Part shown: piece after piece, positions 1-10,576 of the stretch
Position numbering within the stretch: position 1 is the stretch's first letter
Layout of the letters: each line of letters begins with the position of its first letter
Source: Variovorax sp.
Lineage (GTDB): Bacteria; Pseudomonadota; Gammaproteobacteria; Burkholderiales; Burkholderiaceae_C
Length of the DNA stretch: 64,000 bases
Assembly (NCBI GenBank): GCA_025352265.1
Contig: JANXTS010000033.1
Span: forward strand, 1-64,000
Direction: 5' to 3'
The notes under the pieces: generated by a model
Seen by the model: the letters and a program-made list of their open reading frames with translations, nothing else
What the model was told of the DNA's origin: nothing
Databases searched by the model: none
Position numbers and translations under genes: made by a program

Positions 1-140
1 ACACCGTCGAGAACACCGGCCTGGGCACCTTGCGCGCCGGCAGCAACGTCAACCTCGAGATCGACACCGTCGCCCGCTACGTCGAGCGCATGCTGCAAGC
101 AGGCGTCCTCTCCATTCCGAATAAGAAAGACAACTCATGA
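1..140 (+). CDS. ribE: Riboflavin synthase alpha chain, C-terminal end (partial)
   Basis: The reading frame is open from the window edge to the TGA at 138-140 and encodes about 45 residues including VNLEID, ARYVERML and a polar tail ending KKDNS. This matches the end of the second lumazine-binding domain of riboflavin synthase, which dismutates two 6,7-dimethyl-8-ribityllumazine molecules to riboflavin. Its stop overlaps the ATG of the next riboflavin gene (ATGA), which supports the call and translational coupling. The start lies outside the window. Confidence 0.85.
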   Translation, partial: TVENTGLGTLRAGSNVNLEIDTVARYVERMLQAGVLSIPNKKDNS

Positions 141-1300
141 ACGCCTCCGCCACGTCGATCGCGCCGATTACTACTTTGAGCGCCGGTCACGGGGAAGCGC
201 CTATCTCGTCAGTCGAAGACATCGTGGCCGACCTGCGCGCCGGGCGCATGGTGATCCTCGTCGATGAAGAAGATCGCGAGAACGAAGGCGACATCGTCAT
301 CGCGGCCGATCACATCACCGCGGAGTCAATCAATTTCATGGCGCGCCACGCCCGTGGATTGATATGCCTGACCTTGTCGCGCGAGATGTGCGAGCGCCTG
401 CAACTTCCGCCCATGGTGTCGCGCAACGGTACCAAGCATTCGACGGCATTCACCGTGTCGATCGAAGCGGCCGAAGGCGTAACGACCGGCATCTCGGCCG
501 CCGATCGTGCCCGCACCGTGCAAGCGGCCGTCGCACGCAATGCGGTTGCCGCCGATCTTGTGCAACCTGGCCATATCTTTCCGCTGCAGGCGGTCGATGG
601 CGGGGTGCTCATGCGCGCAGGGCACACCGAAGCCGGCTGCGATCTGGCTGCGATGGCCGGCTGCTCGCCCGCTTCGGTTATTTGCGAAGTCATGAACGAA
701 GACGGCACGATGGCGCGCCTACCCGACCTTCAATTGTTCGCGGCCGAGCACGGCATCAAGATTGGCACCATCGCCGCCTTGATCGAACACCGCAGCCGCA
801 CCGAGTCGCTGGTCAAAAAGGTCGGCGTTCGCGAAATCCACACGGCGTGGGGCTGGTTCACCGCCCACGCTTTTACAGACAAGCCGAGCGGAGGCGTTCA
901 TTTGGCGCTGGTGCGTGGAAGCTGGACGCCGGAAGACACCGTCGACGTACGCGTGCATGAGCCGCTTTCGGTGCTCGACGCGCTCGAAGTCGATCGCTCG
1001 CTGCACTCATGGAGCCTCGATTCGAGCCTCGCGCACATCGCCGCCGAAGGCAAAGGCGTGGCCGTGCTCTTGAACTGCGGTGAATCCGGCGCCGACCTGC
1101 TGGCCCAGTTCGATGGCACCGCACGCCCGGCGCAAGCACCCGCGCGCGGCCGCATGGACTTGCGAAGCTACGGCATCGGCGCGCAGATCCTGCGTGAATG
1201 CGGCGTCCGCAAAATGAACCTGCTCGGCACGCCCCGCCGCATGCCAAGTATGGCCGCCGGCTACGGCCTCGAAATCGCCGGCTACCTTTCGAAAGACTGA
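137..1300 (+). CDS. ribBA: 3,4-dihydroxy-2-butanone-4-phosphate synthase with degenerate GTP cyclohydrolase II domain (RibBA/RibBX type)
   Basis: The N-terminal half (about residues 20-220) is DHBP synthase, which turns ribulose 5-phosphate into the four-carbon riboflavin precursor. It has the acidic loop [10 protein letters not shown] (43-52) and HTEAGCDLA with H163 and E165. The C-terminal half resembles GTP cyclohydrolase II ([12 protein letters not shown] and GYGLEI near the end). However, the zinc-binding cysteine cluster of active enzymes is absent: after VRVHE the sequence runs SVLDALEVD where a C-x2-G-x-C-type cluster belongs. That matches the RibBX variant described in Proteobacteria, so cyclohydrolase activity probably resides in a separate RibA. 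The start overlaps ribE and ribH follows after 4 bases, so it belongs to one riboflavin operon. Confidence 0.93.
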   Translation: MNASATSIAPITTLSAGHGEAPISSVEDIVADLRAGRMVILVDEEDRENEGDIVIAADHITAESINFMARHARGLICLTLSREMCERLQLPPMVSRNGTKHSTAFTVSIEAAEGVTTGISAADRARTVQAAVARNAVAADLVQPGHIFPLQAVDGGVLMRAGHTEAGCDLAAMAGCSPASVICEVMNEDGTMARLPDLQLFAAEHGIKIGTIAALIEHRSRTESLVKKVGVREIHTAWGWFTAHAFTDKPSGGVHLALVRGSWTPEDTVDVRVHEPLSVLDALEVDRSLHSWSLDSSLAHIAAEGKGVAVLLNCGESGADLLAQFDGTARPAQAPARGRMDLRSYGIGAQILRECGVRKMNLLGTPRRMPSMAAGYGLEIAGYLSKD

Positions 1301-1304
1301 CGAC

Positions 1305-1769
1305 ATGCAAGGTTCGAACAAAGGAGCGGGCACCCCGCTCAAAGGCATCGGCTTGCGTATCGGCATCGTGCAGGCGCGCTTCAACGCGGACGTCACCGAT
1401 GCGCTGGCGCAGGCTTGCCTGGCCGAACTCGAAGCGCTCGGCGTTGCCGCCAAAGACATCGACCACGTGCAAGTGCCCGGCGCGCTCGAAGTGCCCATCA
1501 CGCTGCAGGCGCTGGCCGAGCGCGGCGGCTACCACGCGCTGGTCGCGCTCGGCTGCATCATTCGCGGCGAGACGTACCACTTCGAGCTGGTCGCCAACGA
1601 ATCCGGCGCGAGCGTGAGCCGCGTCGCGCTCGACTACCGCCTGCCCATCGCAAACGCCATCCTTACAACCGAAGACCTCGCACAAGCCGTGGCACGCCAG
1701 ACCGACAAAGGTCGCGATGCGGCCCGCGTCGCCGTCGAAATGGCGCAGCTGCTGGCCACAATTTCATGA
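1305..1769 (+). CDS. ribH: 6,7-dimethyl-8-ribityllumazine synthase
   Basis: Lumazine synthase condenses 5-amino-6-ribitylamino-uracil with the DHBP synthase product; RibE then uses its product. At 154 residues it has normal family length. It shows IGIVQARFN near the N-terminus, VPGALEVP (58-65) and the substrate/phosphate region [14 protein letters not shown], whose H92 is the probable catalytic histidine. It starts 4 bases after ribBA and its TGA overlaps the ATG of nusB. The ribE-ribBA-ribH-nusB order is a common proteobacterial arrangement. Confidence 0.95.
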   Translation: MQGSNKGAGTPLKGIGLRIGIVQARFNADVTDALAQACLAELEALGVAAKDIDHVQVPGALEVPITLQALAERGGYHALVALGCIIRGETYHFELVANESGASVSRVALDYRLPIANAILTTEDLAQAVARQTDKGRDAARVAVEMAQLLATIS

Positions 1770-2320
1770 CCGAAGACACCACCAAAGACACGACCAGAGA
1801 GCAAGGCGCCAAGCCGAGCACGCCCAAGCAATCCCGCACCGGCCTCACTGCCACAGGCGTTCGCAAAGCTTCGGCCAAATCGAATCGCAGCCGTGCGCGC
1901 GAGTTTGCATTGCAGGCGCTCTACCAGTACATCGTCGGCAAAAACGATGCTGCAGACATCGACGCCTTCACGCGCGATCTTGCCGGCTTTCACAAGGCCG
2001 ATGCAGCCCACTACGACGCGCTGCTGCACGGCTGCATCGAGGGCGTTGCCCAGCTCGATGCATTGATTCTTCCGCTGCTCGACCGCGAGATGGAGCGTAT
2101 CTCGCCGATCGAACATGCAGTGATGTGGATCGGCGTCTATGAGTTCCAGAATTGCCTCGACGTGCCCTGGCGCGTGGTGCTGAACGAATGCATCGAACTC
2201 GCCAAGGAATTCGGCGGCACAGACGGCCACAAGTATGTCAACGCCGTGCTCAATGGCCTGGCGCCACAGCTTCGCAGCGCCGAAGTCGAAGCCGACCGCC
2301 TAACCGGCAAGGCCAAGTAA
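1766..2320 (+). CDS. nusB: Transcription antitermination factor NusB
   Basis: I chose the ATG at 1766, which overlaps the ribH stop (ATGA), although the frame is open further upstream. The product is 184 residues. The first 37 or so are a polar low-complexity extension, and the NusB fold begins at [14 protein letters not shown]. Typical features include [16 protein letters not shown] and [23 protein letters not shown]. NusB pairs with NusE (ribosomal protein S10) and binds boxA RNA in rRNA antitermination. Coupling to ribH is conserved in many Proteobacteria. Confidence 0.95.
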   Translation: MTEDTTKDTTREQGAKPSTPKQSRTGLTATGVRKASAKSNRSRAREFALQALYQYIVGKNDAADIDAFTRDLAGFHKADAAHYDALLHGCIEGVAQLDALILPLLDREMERISPIEHAVMWIGVYEFQNCLDVPWRVVLNECIELAKEFGGTDGHKYVNAVLNGLAPQLRSAEVEADRLTGKAK

Positions 2321-2324
2321 AGCG

Positions 2325-3509
2325 ATGAAAATTTCATCGCGTGCCGAGCGCATTGAACCGTTCTATGTGATGGAGGTGGCCAAGGCCGCCAGCGCGCTCG
2401 CCCGCAAGGTTGCGCACACCGATCGGCCGATGATCTTCCTGAACATCGGCGAGCCCGACTTCACCGCGCCGCCGCTGGTGCAGGAAGCGGCCGCCCGCGC
2501 CATTCACGACGGCACCACGCAATACACGCAAGCGACCGGTCTCGATGCATTGCGAGAGCGCATCAGCGGCTGGTATGCGGAGCGCTTCGCCTTGGAAGTG
2601 CCAGCCCGACGCATCGTCGTCACCGCGGGTGCGTCTGCGGCGCTGCAACTGGCCTGCCTCGCGTTGATCGAAGCCGGCGACGAGATCCTGTTGCCAGACC
2701 CGAGCTATCCGTGCAATCGCCACTTTGTGAGCGCGGCCGACGGCAAGGCCGTGCTGGTGCCGACCACCGCAGCCGAGCGTTTTCAGCTTACCGCCGACAA
2801 GGTCGAAGCCCATTGGACCGACAAGACGCGCGGCGTGTTGCTCGCCTCGCCATCCAACCCGACAGGCACGTCGATCGCCCCCGACGAGTTGCGCCGCATC
2901 CACGAGGTCGTCACCCGGCGCGGCGGCATCACGCTGATCGACGAAATCTACCTCGGCCTCTCGTACGACGAGACGTTCGGGCAGACCGCGCTCGCCATCG
3001 ACGATCAGGTCATCAGCATCAACAGCTTCAGCAAGTACTTCAACATGACCGGTTGGCGCCTCGGCTGGCTGGTCGTGCCCGAAGCGTTGGTACCGGTGAT
3101 CGAACGCCTCGCGCAGAACCTGTTCATCTGCGCCAGCACCATCTCGCAGCACGCGGCGCTGGCCTGCTTCGAAGCCGAGAGCATCGCCGAGTACGAGCGC
3201 CGGCGCGCCGAGTTCAAGGCACGCCGCGACTGGTTCATCCCACAGCTCAATGCGCTCGGCCTGAACGTGCCGGTGATGCCTGACGGTGCCTTCTACGCCT
3301 GGGCAGATTGCACCTCGTTCGCGCAAAAGCTCGGCATCGAGGGCAGCTGGGACTTCGCTTTCGAGACCATGAAAAGGGCGCATGTAGCAGTGACACCCGG
3401 CCGCGATTTCGGCACCGCAGAGACCAGCCGCTTCGTTCGTTTCTCGACTGCGAGTTCCATGGCGCACCTGCAGGAAGCTGTCGAACGACTGAAGGCGCTG
3501 GCCCGATGA
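2325..3509 (+). CDS. Class I/II pyridoxal-phosphate aminotransferase
   Basis: This 394-residue fold-type I aminotransferase has the typical order of motifs: N-terminal NIGEPDF, LPDPSYP, ASPSNPTGT and the Schiff-base lysine K237 in NSFSKYFNMTGWRLGW. The family includes aspartate, alanine and aromatic aminotransferases, and substrate cannot be assigned from the sequence. The ATG lies 4 bases after the nusB stop, and its TGA overlaps the ybgC start, so it is probably cotranscribed with both neighbours. Confidence 0.9.
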   Translation: MKISSRAERIEPFYVMEVAKAASALARKVAHTDRPMIFLNIGEPDFTAPPLVQEAAARAIHDGTTQYTQATGLDALRERISGWYAERFALEVPARRIVVTAGASAALQLACLALIEAGDEILLPDPSYPCNRHFVSAADGKAVLVPTTAAERFQLTADKVEAHWTDKTRGVLLASPSNPTGTSIAPDELRRIHEVVTRRGGITLIDEIYLGLSYDETFGQTALAIDDQVISINSFSKYFNMTGWRLGWLVVPEALVPVIERLAQNLFICASTISQHAALACFEAESIAEYERRRAEFKARRDWFIPQLNALGLNVPVMPDGAFYAWADCTSFAQKLGIEGSWDFAFETMKRAHVAVTPGRDFGTAETSRFVRFSTASSMAHLQEAVERLKALAR

Positions 3510-3943
3510 GCTTCGCGTTCCCGATTCGGGTGTACTGGGAAGACACCGATGCCGGCGGCATCGTGTTCTACGCCAACTACCTGAAGTTCATGGAACGCGC
3601 GCGCACCGAATGGCTGCGCTCGCTCGGCATCTCGCAGCATGCCTTGCGCGAAGAAACCGGCGGCCAGTTCGTCGTCAGCGAAACCACGTTGAAATACCAC
3701 CGCCCGGCCCGCCTCGACGATGAACTGCTGGTTACAGCCGAAGCGCGGCACATGGGCTCGGCGTCCTTGATAATCGGCCAGCGAGTGCTATCAAAATCAG
3801 AGCAAGGACTTTTGCTCTGCGAAGGCACGATCCGCATCGGCTGGGTGGACGCCGCCACATTGCGCCCCGCGCGCATTCCGGTACACGTTTCGGGAACCCT
3901 CGAGCACTCCATCGGCTCCATTGAAGAACCATCCAAGCCATGA
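3506..3943 (+). CDS. ybgC: Acyl-CoA thioesterase YbgC, Tol-Pal associated
   Basis: The ATG at 3506 overlaps the preceding stop (ATGA) and gives a 145-residue hot-dog-fold protein starting MSFAFPIRVYWEDTDAGG. The EDTDAGG motif (12-18) carries the catalytic aspartate of the 4-hydroxybenzoyl-CoA thioesterase family and is followed by FYANYLKFMERAR. YbgC is the cytoplasmic thioesterase that heads tol-pal operons. The stop overlaps the tolQ ATG, as expected. Longer in-frame starts upstream lie inside the aminotransferase gene and are rejected. Confidence 0.93.
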   Translation: MSFAFPIRVYWEDTDAGGIVFYANYLKFMERARTEWLRSLGISQHALREETGGQFVVSETTLKYHRPARLDDELLVTAEARHMGSASLIIGQRVLSKSEQGLLLCEGTIRIGWVDAATLRPARIPVHVSGTLEHSIGSIEEPSKP

Positions 3944-4659
3944 ACCAAGACCTGTCGATCATCAACCTCCTTATCCACGCGAGTTTCGTGGTGCAACTGG
4001 TCGTGCTGTTGCTCGTGATCGTTTCGATCTCCAGCTGGGCCGCGATCTTCCGCAAGTTCTTTGCGCTGAAGCGGATGCGCGCGCTGAACGATGAGTTCGA
4101 GCGCGAGTTCTGGTCGGGCACCAGCCTGAACGAACTCTTTGCTTCGGCCGCGCAAAACGCCAAGCTCGCGGGGCCGATGGAACGCATCTTTGCCTCCGGC
4201 ATGCGCGAGTACCAAAAGCTGCGCGAGCGCCACGTAACCGATGCCGGCACGCTGCTCGACGGTGCCCGCCGCGCGATGCGGGCGAGCTTTCAACGTGAGC
4301 TCGATGCGGCCGAACAAAACCTCTCGTTCCTCGCGACTGTCGGCTCCGTCTCCCCCTACGTCGGCCTGTTCGGCACGGTCTGGGGAATCATGCATGCCTT
4401 CACTGGCCTGGCGGCGCTGACGCAAGTGACACTGGCTACCGTGGCACCCGGAATTGCAGAAGCACTGGTTGCTACCGCCATCGGCCTCTTCGCCGCCATC
4501 CCCGCGGTGGTGAGCTACAACCGTTTTGCGCGCGAGATCGACAAGATCGCCATCGCGCTCGAGACCTACATCGAAGAGTTCTCGAACATCCTTCAGCGGA
4601 ACCTGTCGGCCAACGTCAACCCGGCAAGCGCTGCGGTCTCGGCCACTGCCGGGCGCTGA
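3940..4659 (+). CDS. tolQ: Tol-Pal system proton channel subunit TolQ
   Basis: A 239-residue MotA/TolQ/ExbB family inner-membrane protein. One hydrophobic segment lies near the N-terminus (about 20-40) and two lie in the C-terminal half around TVGSVSPYVGLFGTVWGIMH and AEALVATAIGLFAAIPAVV, the family's channel-forming helices. With TolR it converts proton-motive force into movement of TolA for outer-membrane constriction during division. It overlaps ybgC by 4 bases and is followed by tolR after 2 bases. Confidence 0.95.
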   Translation: MNQDLSIINLLIHASFVVQLVVLLLVIVSISSWAAIFRKFFALKRMRALNDEFEREFWSGTSLNELFASAAQNAKLAGPMERIFASGMREYQKLRERHVTDAGTLLDGARRAMRASFQRELDAAEQNLSFLATVGSVSPYVGLFGTVWGIMHAFTGLAALTQVTLATVAPGIAEALVATAIGLFAAIPAVVSYNRFAREIDKIAIALETYIEEFSNILQRNLSANVNPASAAVSATAGR

Positions 4660-4661
4660 GC

Positions 4662-5120
<459 letters not shown>

Positions 5121-5124
5121 GCGC

Positions 5125-6126
5125 ATGTCGCTCGCTGCAGATCGTCCCGAGTTCGCACCGCCACCGCAGCGCGGCACCACACGCGCCGTCATCCTGGCGC
5201 TGATCGCGCATGTGTTGCTGATCGCAGCGCTGACCTGGGGCGTGCACTGGAAACGTGAAGCCGAGGACGATGCCGTCGAAGCCGAGCTGTGGTCTTCGAC
5301 CGTGCAGCAAGCGGCGCCGCGGCTCTCGGCCCCGCCCACTCCCGTGACGCCGCCGACGCCGTCACCTCCACCCAAGCCTGCCCCACCACCTCCTCCGCCG
5401 CCCGCACCGGCACCGCAAGTCAGACCCGATCCGACGCCCGCACCGCGCGCGCCCGACATAGCGCTGGAGCGCGAGAAAAAACTGAAAGAACAAAAGGAGC
5501 GCGAGCAGGAAGACGAGCGGCAAGACAAGCTCAAGGCGCAGCAGCAACAGCAGGCCGCGAAGAAGGCGCAAGACAAGAAGGAGCTCGAAGCCAAGCAGCG
5601 CGCCGAGGACGAGGCCGACCGCAAGTCGGAGCAGCAGCAGAAACTGGCAGATGCGAAAAAGGCCGACGCGCAAAAAGCCGCCGAGACCAAGAAGGCAGAA
5701 GCGCAGAAGGCGGCTGCGGCAGAAGCGAAGCAGGCCGACGCTGCCAAGCAGGCTGCTGCCGATCGCGCTGCCACTTTGAAACGGATGCAGGGCATGGCTG
5801 GCGCCACCGGTGCCGACGGCTCCCAAGGCACTGCGCTGAAGGCGTCAGGCCCCTCTGGTGGTTACGGTGCCCGCATCGCTGCCGCAGTGCGACCCAACGT
5901 GACCTTTCCCGACGCTGACACCGTCAACGGCAATCCAGCCGCCGAGTTCGAAGTGAGCCTGGCGCCTGACGGCACCATCGTCAACGTCAAGTTGAGCAAG
6001 TCGAGCGGCTTGCCGAGCTGGGACGAAGCAGCCGAACGCGGCCTGCGCAAGACCGACCGATTGCCACGCGACAACGACGGGCGTATCTTTCCGTCGTTGA
6101 TCGTTTCGTTGAAACCGAAGCGTTGA
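5125..6126 (+). CDS. tolA: Tol-Pal system protein TolA
   Basis: A 333-residue protein with classical TolA layout. It has one N-terminal membrane helix (about 20-40, VILALIAHVLLIAAL), a proline-rich stretch (about 70-105) and a long Lys/Ala/Glu/Gln helical rod (about 110-220). The C-terminal TolA/TonB-like domain contains YGARIAAAVRPNV, AEFEVSLAPDGTI and SLIVSLKPKR. TolA spans the periplasm and contacts Pal/TolB. Unlike the usual cluster, tolB and pal do not follow here; convergent dnaE does. Confidence 0.94.
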   Translation: MSLAADRPEFAPPPQRGTTRAVILALIAHVLLIAALTWGVHWKREAEDDAVEAELWSSTVQQAAPRLSAPPTPVTPPTPSPPPKPAPPPPPPPAPAPQVRPDPTPAPRAPDIALEREKKLKEQKEREQEDERQDKLKAQQQQQAAKKAQDKKELEAKQRAEDEADRKSEQQQKLADAKKADAQKAAETKKAEAQKAAAAEAKQADAAKQAAADRAATLKRMQGMAGATGADGSQGTALKASGPSGGYGARIAAAVRPNVTFPDADTVNGNPAAEFEVSLAPDGTIVNVKLSKSSGLPSWDEAAERGLRKTDRLPRDNDGRIFPSLIVSLKPKR

Positions 6127-6153
6127 AGTTGAAGCGTTGATTCGGCCGGGGAT

Positions 6154-9100
6154 CTACAACTCGTAGATCACCGCAGCCTTGCCGGCCTCGGCCTGCGCCA
6201 TCCAGCTCGCCAGGGCTGCATCGGTCGGAAAGAACTTGGCGCTTTCGCCCAGCTGCAACTCGACCAGAGCACCGCCCCGGGCCAAAGACAAACGCACGGG
6301 CAGCCCTTGCCGCAGTTCACCGTGCTCGCCCATCTCTGTGCGCGGTGGAAAGTCCCGGGCGATGCGCGCAATGTCCGGCGCCTTGCCATTGACCGCGACG
6401 CGCAGGAACTTGCCGAAGCGGCATCGCGCGCTTGCCAGGTCCCACACCTGCTGGACCTGAAAGCGGGCCTCGAAACCGCCGCGGCCCGGCTGCAGCTTGC
6501 CACTCACGATCACCAGTTCGTCGTCTTTCAGCGTGTTGCGATTCGCGTTGAACAGCGCCTCGTCGGCGGTCGCCTCGATCGAGTCCGACTTGTCGTCGAG
6601 CTTGAATATCGCCAGCCGCCCACGCTGTCCGTTGATGACCCGAAAGTCGCTCACGATGCCCGCGATCACTTGCGGTTCGCGGCTGTCCATCAGGTCACCG
6701 ACCTCGCGCTTGCAGAAGCGCCGCACCTCGTGCGCCACCTCGTCGAACAGGTGGCCCGACAAATAGAAGCCGACAGCAGTTTTCTCCAACGTCAAGCGCT
6801 CCTTCACGCCCCACGGGGTGGCATCGACCAACTCCGGCTCTTGCGCGGCCGAGCCATGCTCGCTGTCGCCAAAAATATCGACCTGCGCTGCATTGGCTTC
6901 GGTCGCGCTCGCGAACTCGAAAGCCTTGTCGACCGATGCAATCAACGATGCGCGGTTCTGCTGAATCGAATCGAACGCGCCGGCCTTGATGAGCGCTTCC
7001 ACCGTGCGCTTGTTGATGCGCTGCCGATCCACTCGCACGCAAAAGTCGAACAGGCTCTTGAAGGGTCCGTCGGTGTTGCGCGCCTTGACGATCGCTTCGA
7101 CCGCGAATTGCCCGGTGCCCTTGACGGCACCCAGGCCATAGCGAATCGACTTGTCCGTTACCGGCTCGAAGCGGTAGTTGCCGCGGTTCACGTCCGGCGG
7201 CTCGAAGCTGATCCCGAAGTTCTTGATCGCGTCTTCGAACAGCACCTTCAGCTTGTCGGTGTCGTCCATTTCCACGGTCATGTTGGCGCAGAAAAACTCG
7301 GCCGTGTAGTGGACCTTCAACCAGCCCGTGTGATACGCCAGCAGCGAGTACGCTGCGGCGTGCGACTTGTTGAAGCCGTAACCCGCGAACTTCTCCATCA
7401 GGTCGAAGATCTCGTCGGCCTTCTCCTGGCCGATCTTGTTGACTGCCGCGCCCTTGCGAAAAATCTCGCGGTGCTCGGCCATTTCTTCGAGCTTTTTCTT
7501 GCCCATCGCGCGGCGCAGCAAATCGGCACCACCGAGCGAGTAGCCGCCCAGGATCTGCGCGGTCTGCATGACCTGCTCCTGGTAGACCATGATCCCGTAC
7601 GTCTCCGAGAGCATCTCTGCGACCAGCGGATGCGGATACTCGACCGGCTCGCGGCCGTGCTTGCGCGCGACGAAGCTCGGGATCAGGTCCATCGGGCCCG
7701 GCCGGTACAGGGCGTTGAGCGCGATCAGGTCTTCGAGCCGCGTCGGCCGCGCGTCTTTCAGCATGCCCTGCATGCCGCGCGATTCGAACTGGAACACCGC
7801 TTCCGTCTTGCCTTCGGAGAACAGGCGATAGGTGTGCGCGTCGTCGAGCCTGATGTCTTCGTAGGCGAACTTTTCCTGGCCTTTATGTCGCGCGACGATG
7901 AAATCCTTGGCGATCTCCAAGATCGTCAGCGTGGCCAGTCCCAGAAAGTCGAACTTGACCAAGCCAATGGCTTCGACATCGTCCTTGTCGAACTGGCTTA
8001 CCGCGGAGTCGCTGCCGGGCTGCTGGTACAGCGGGCAAAAGTCGGTGAGCTTGCCGGGTGCGATGAGCACGCCACCCGCATGCATGCCGATGTTGCGCGT
8101 CATGCCTTCGAGTTTTTGTGCCAGCTCGACCAGCATGCGCACTTCTTCTTCCTTTTCGATGCGGGCCGCGAGCTGCGGCTCCATCTCGATGGCGTAGTTG
8201 TTCTTGTCGCCCTCGACCTTGGGGTTGGGCGGGTACTGGATCGTCACCGGCTGGCCCGGCTTGTTCGGAATGAGCTTGCTGATGCCGTCGCAGAACATAT
8301 AGCTCATGTCGAGCACGCGACCCACGTCACGAATGGCGGCGCGCGCGGCCATGGTTCCGAAGGTGGCGATCTGGCTCACCGCATCACGGCCGTACTTGTC
8401 TTTGACGTAGTCGATCACACGGTCGCGATTACCCTGACAAAAGTCGATGTCGAAGTCGGGCATCGACACGCGTTCCGGGTTCAGGAAACGTTCAAACAGC
8501 AGCTTGTACTGCAGCGGATCGAGGTCGGTGATCTTGAGCGCGTAGGCGACCAAGGAACCGGCTCCCGAACCCCGACCCGGACCGACCGGGCATCCGTTGC
8601 TCTTGGCCCATTTGATGAAGTCACCCACGATCAAAAAGTAACCCGGGAACCCCATCTTCAGGATGGTGTTGATTTCGAACTCGAGCCGCTCCACATAGCG
8701 CGGCCGCTCGACATCGCGCTTTGCGAGATCGGGGTACAGATGCGTGAGGCGCTGCTCCAGCCCCTCGAAAGATTCGTCGCGGAAGAACTCGTCGATCGGC
8801 ATGCGCACGCCATTGACTTCGGGCGTGGGAAAGTTCGGCAATTGCGGCTTGCCGAGCACCAGCGTCAGGTTGCAGCGCTTGACGATCTCGACCGTATTGG
8901 CAATCGCGCTCGGTACGTCGGCGAAGAGCGCTTCCATCTCCGAAACGGATTTGAAATATTGCTCCCGCGTGAACTTGCGAATACGTCGCGGATTGCCAAG
9001 AATTTCGCCTTCGGAAATGCACACGCGTGCCTCGTGCGCCTCATAGCCTTCACGGTCTGCGAACTGCACCGGGTGCGTCGCGACCACCGGCAACTTGAGC

Positions 9101-9669
9101 CGCGCGGCCAGTTGCACCGCGGCGATGACGTGTGGCTCGTCTTCGGGTCGACCGGCACGCTGCAACTCGATATAGAAGCGATGCGGGAACAGGCTGGCGA
9201 GTTGCAAGGCTACCGCCGTTGCCCGCTCTGCATGGCCTTGCAATAACGGCGCGCCGAGCGGTCCGGCTTGCGCGCCCGAAAGGCAAATCAGCCCGCCCTG
9301 CAACTCTTCGAGCCATGCCAGCTTGCAAACGGCTTGCGCCTGACCTCGGCCGACGTTCTGCGTCCAGGCGCGTGCCAGCAGCTCGGAGAGATGCAGATAG
9401 CCTTCGGTGTTTTGCACCAGCAAAACGACGCGCGTCACTGCGCCGATTTCGGCACCGAGGCCTTCGAGCATGACTTCGCAACCCAACACCGGCTTGACGC
9501 CTTTGCTGCGCGCCTCTTTGTAAAACTTGACCGCGCCGAACAAGTTGTTCAGGTCGGTAATGGCCAGCGCCGGCTGCTTGTCGGCAGCGGCGGCGGCGAC
9601 GACTTCGTCGATTCGGTTGGTACCGTCGACGACGGAAAATTCAGTGTGCAGGCGGAGGTGAACGAACAT
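6154..9669 (-). CDS. dnaE: DNA polymerase III alpha subunit
   Basis: The replicative polymerase subunit, about 1171 residues from the ATG at 9669, where the protein begins [16 protein letters not shown], the conserved DnaE N-terminus. A GTG 48 bases upstream would add 16 unconserved residues, so I rejected it. The PHP domain is N-terminal, followed by the polymerase palm with [14 protein letters not shown] and the metal-binding PDFDIDF. The finger region has MVYQEQVMQ and the helix-hairpin-helix region [13 protein letters not shown]. An OB-fold lies near the C-terminus ([11 protein letters not shown]). It converges with tolA and diverges from trhO, leaving only about 57-63 bases for both promoters. 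Confidence 0.97.
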   Translation of the reverse strand: MFVHLRLHTEFSVVDGTNRIDEVVAAAAADKQPALAITDLNNLFGAVKFYKEARSKGVKPVLGCEVMLEGLGAEIGAVTRVVLLVQNTEGYLHLSELLARAWTQNVGRGQAQAVCKLAWLEELQGGLICLSGAQAGPLGAPLLQGHAERATAVALQLASLFPHRFYIELQRAGRPEDEPHVIAAVQLAARLKLPVVATHPVQFADREGYEAHEARVCISEGEILGNPRRIRKFTREQYFKSVSEMEALFADVPSAIANTVEIVKRCNLTLVLGKPQLPNFPTPEVNGVRMPIDEFFRDESFEGLEQRLTHLYPDLAKRDVERPRYVERLEFEINTILKMGFPGYFLIVGDFIKWAKSNGCPVGPGRGSGAGSLVAYALKITDLDPLQYKLLFERFLNPERVSMPDFDIDFCQGNRDRVIDYVKDKYGRDAVSQIATFGTMAARAAIRDVGRVLDMSYMFCDGISKLIPNKPGQPVTIQYPPNPKVEGDKNNYAIEMEPQLAARIEKEEEVRMLVELAQKLEGMTRNIGMHAGGVLIAPGKLTDFCPLYQQPGSDSAVSQFDKDDVEAIGLVKFDFLGLATLTILEIAKDFIVARHKGQEKFAYEDIRLDDAHTYRLFSEGKTEAVFQFESRGMQGMLKDARPTRLEDLIALNALYRPGPMDLIPSFVARKHGREPVEYPHPLVAEMLSETYGIMVYQEQVMQTAQILGGYSLGGADLLRRAMGKKKLEEMAEHREIFRKGAAVNKIGQEKADEIFDLMEKFAGYGFNKSHAAAYSLLAYHTGWLKVHYTAEFFCANMTVEMDDTDKLKVLFEDAIKNFGISFEPPDVNRGNYRFEPVTDKSIRYGLGAVKGTGQFAVEAIVKARNTDGPFKSLFDFCVRVDRQRINKRTVEALIKAGAFDSIQQNRASLIASVDKAFEFASATEANAAQVDIFGDSEHGSAAQEPELVDATPWGVKERLTLEKTAVGFYLSGHLFDEVAHEVRRFCKREVGDLMDSREPQVIAGIVSDFRVINGQRGRLAIFKLDDKSDSIEATADEALFNANRNTLKDDELVIVSGKLQPGRGGFEARFQVQQVWDLASARCRFGKFLRVAVNGKAPDIARIARDFPPRTEMGEHGELRQGLPVRLSLARGGALVELQLGESAKFFPTDAALASWMAQAEAGKAAVIYEL

Positions 9670-9725
9670 GGATCGATTGTAGAAACTCGGCACTTCACGA
9701 TGCGATTCGGTGCTCACTAAAATGG

Positions 9726-10517
9726 TTGGCTGTGCAAGAAATTTTGAACATCGCCGCTTACAAGTTCGTAGGCATCGACGACGCGCCTATGCTGCGCGAA
9801 GACCTTCGTTCGCGTGCCCTGTCGGCTGGCCTCATGGGCACGATCTTGTTGGCGCCGGAGGGCATCAACCTCTTCCTCGCCGGCGCGGCGGAGGCGGTAC
9901 GCGGGTTCCTGTCCAGCTTGCGTGCCGACGTGCGCTTTGCTGACCTCGAAACGAAAGAGAGCTGGTCGGCCACGCAACCGTTTCGTCGCATGCTGGTTAA
10001 GCAGAAGCGCGAGATCATCCGCATGGACCATCCGGCGATTCAACCCGCAGCCGGTCGGGCGCCGGGCGTCGATGCGCTCACGCTCAAGCGCTGGCTCGAC
10101 CAGGGTCACGACGATGCCGGCAAGCAAGTCGTCATGCTCGACACGCGCAACGCCTTCGAAGTCGATGAGGGCACGTTCGAAGGTGCCGTCGACTGGCGTA
10201 TCGACAAGTTCACGCAGTTTCCGCAGGCGCTCAAAGAGCATCGCGAAGCATTGAGCGGCAAGACGGTCGTGAGCTTCTGCACCGGCGGCATCCGATGCGA
10301 AAAGGCAGCCATCCTGATGCGTGAAGAAGGTGTGACGGACGTGCTGCAACTCAAAGGCGGGATCCTCAAATACTTCGAGACGGTGGGCGGCGCGCATTAC
10401 CGTGGCGACTGCTTCGTCTTCGATGGTCGTCGGGCCCTCGCACCCGACCTGAGCGCGCGCTCGGCACACGCCAGCGCCCGGGCACCCGAAGACCCGGACC
10501 TCGCAATCAAGCACTGA
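9726..10517 (+). CDS. trhO: tRNA uridine(34) hydroxylase TrhO (YceA/UPF0176 rhodanese family)
   Basis: The product has an N-terminal acylphosphatase-like region ([23 protein letters not shown]) and a rhodanese domain with the active-site loop [12 protein letters not shown], the hallmark of the UPF0176/TrhO family. This family carries out oxygen-dependent 5-hydroxylation of U34 in tRNA. The start is uncertain: TTG at 9726 or GTG at 9732 are the only nearby in-frame starts, since the ATG at 9723 is in another frame. It diverges from dnaE. A 7-bp stem-loop follows the stop at 10524-10543. Confidence 0.88.
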   Translation: MAVQEILNIAAYKFVGIDDAPMLREDLRSRALSAGLMGTILLAPEGINLFLAGAAEAVRGFLSSLRADVRFADLETKESWSATQPFRRMLVKQKREIIRMDHPAIQPAAGRAPGVDALTLKRWLDQGHDDAGKQVVMLDTRNAFEVDEGTFEGAVDWRIDKFTQFPQALKEHREALSGKTVVSFCTGGIRCEKAAILMREEGVTDVLQLKGGILKYFETVGGAHYRGDCFVFDGRRALAPDLSARSAHASARAPEDPDLAIKH

Positions 10518-10523
10518 TCGCGC

Positions 10524-10543
10524 ACCTGCCAGTGTCGGCAGGT
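10524..10543 (+). terminator. Stem-loop after trhO, possible terminator
   Basis: ACCTGCC and GGCAGGT form a perfect 7-bp stem around a 6-base loop, 6 bases after the trhO stop. No U-run follows, so intrinsic termination is only a possibility. Confidence 0.3.
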
Positions 10544-10576
10544 AGGCGTCAGGCAGGCTCGGGTATTGTCCGCGGC

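Noticed and set aside
6307-9246. 979-codon open frame on + strand opposite dnaE
   Set aside because: It is an antisense shadow of dnaE created by high GC; composition is rich in Arg/His/Val without motifs, while the minus-strand frame is a complete DNA polymerase III alpha subunit.
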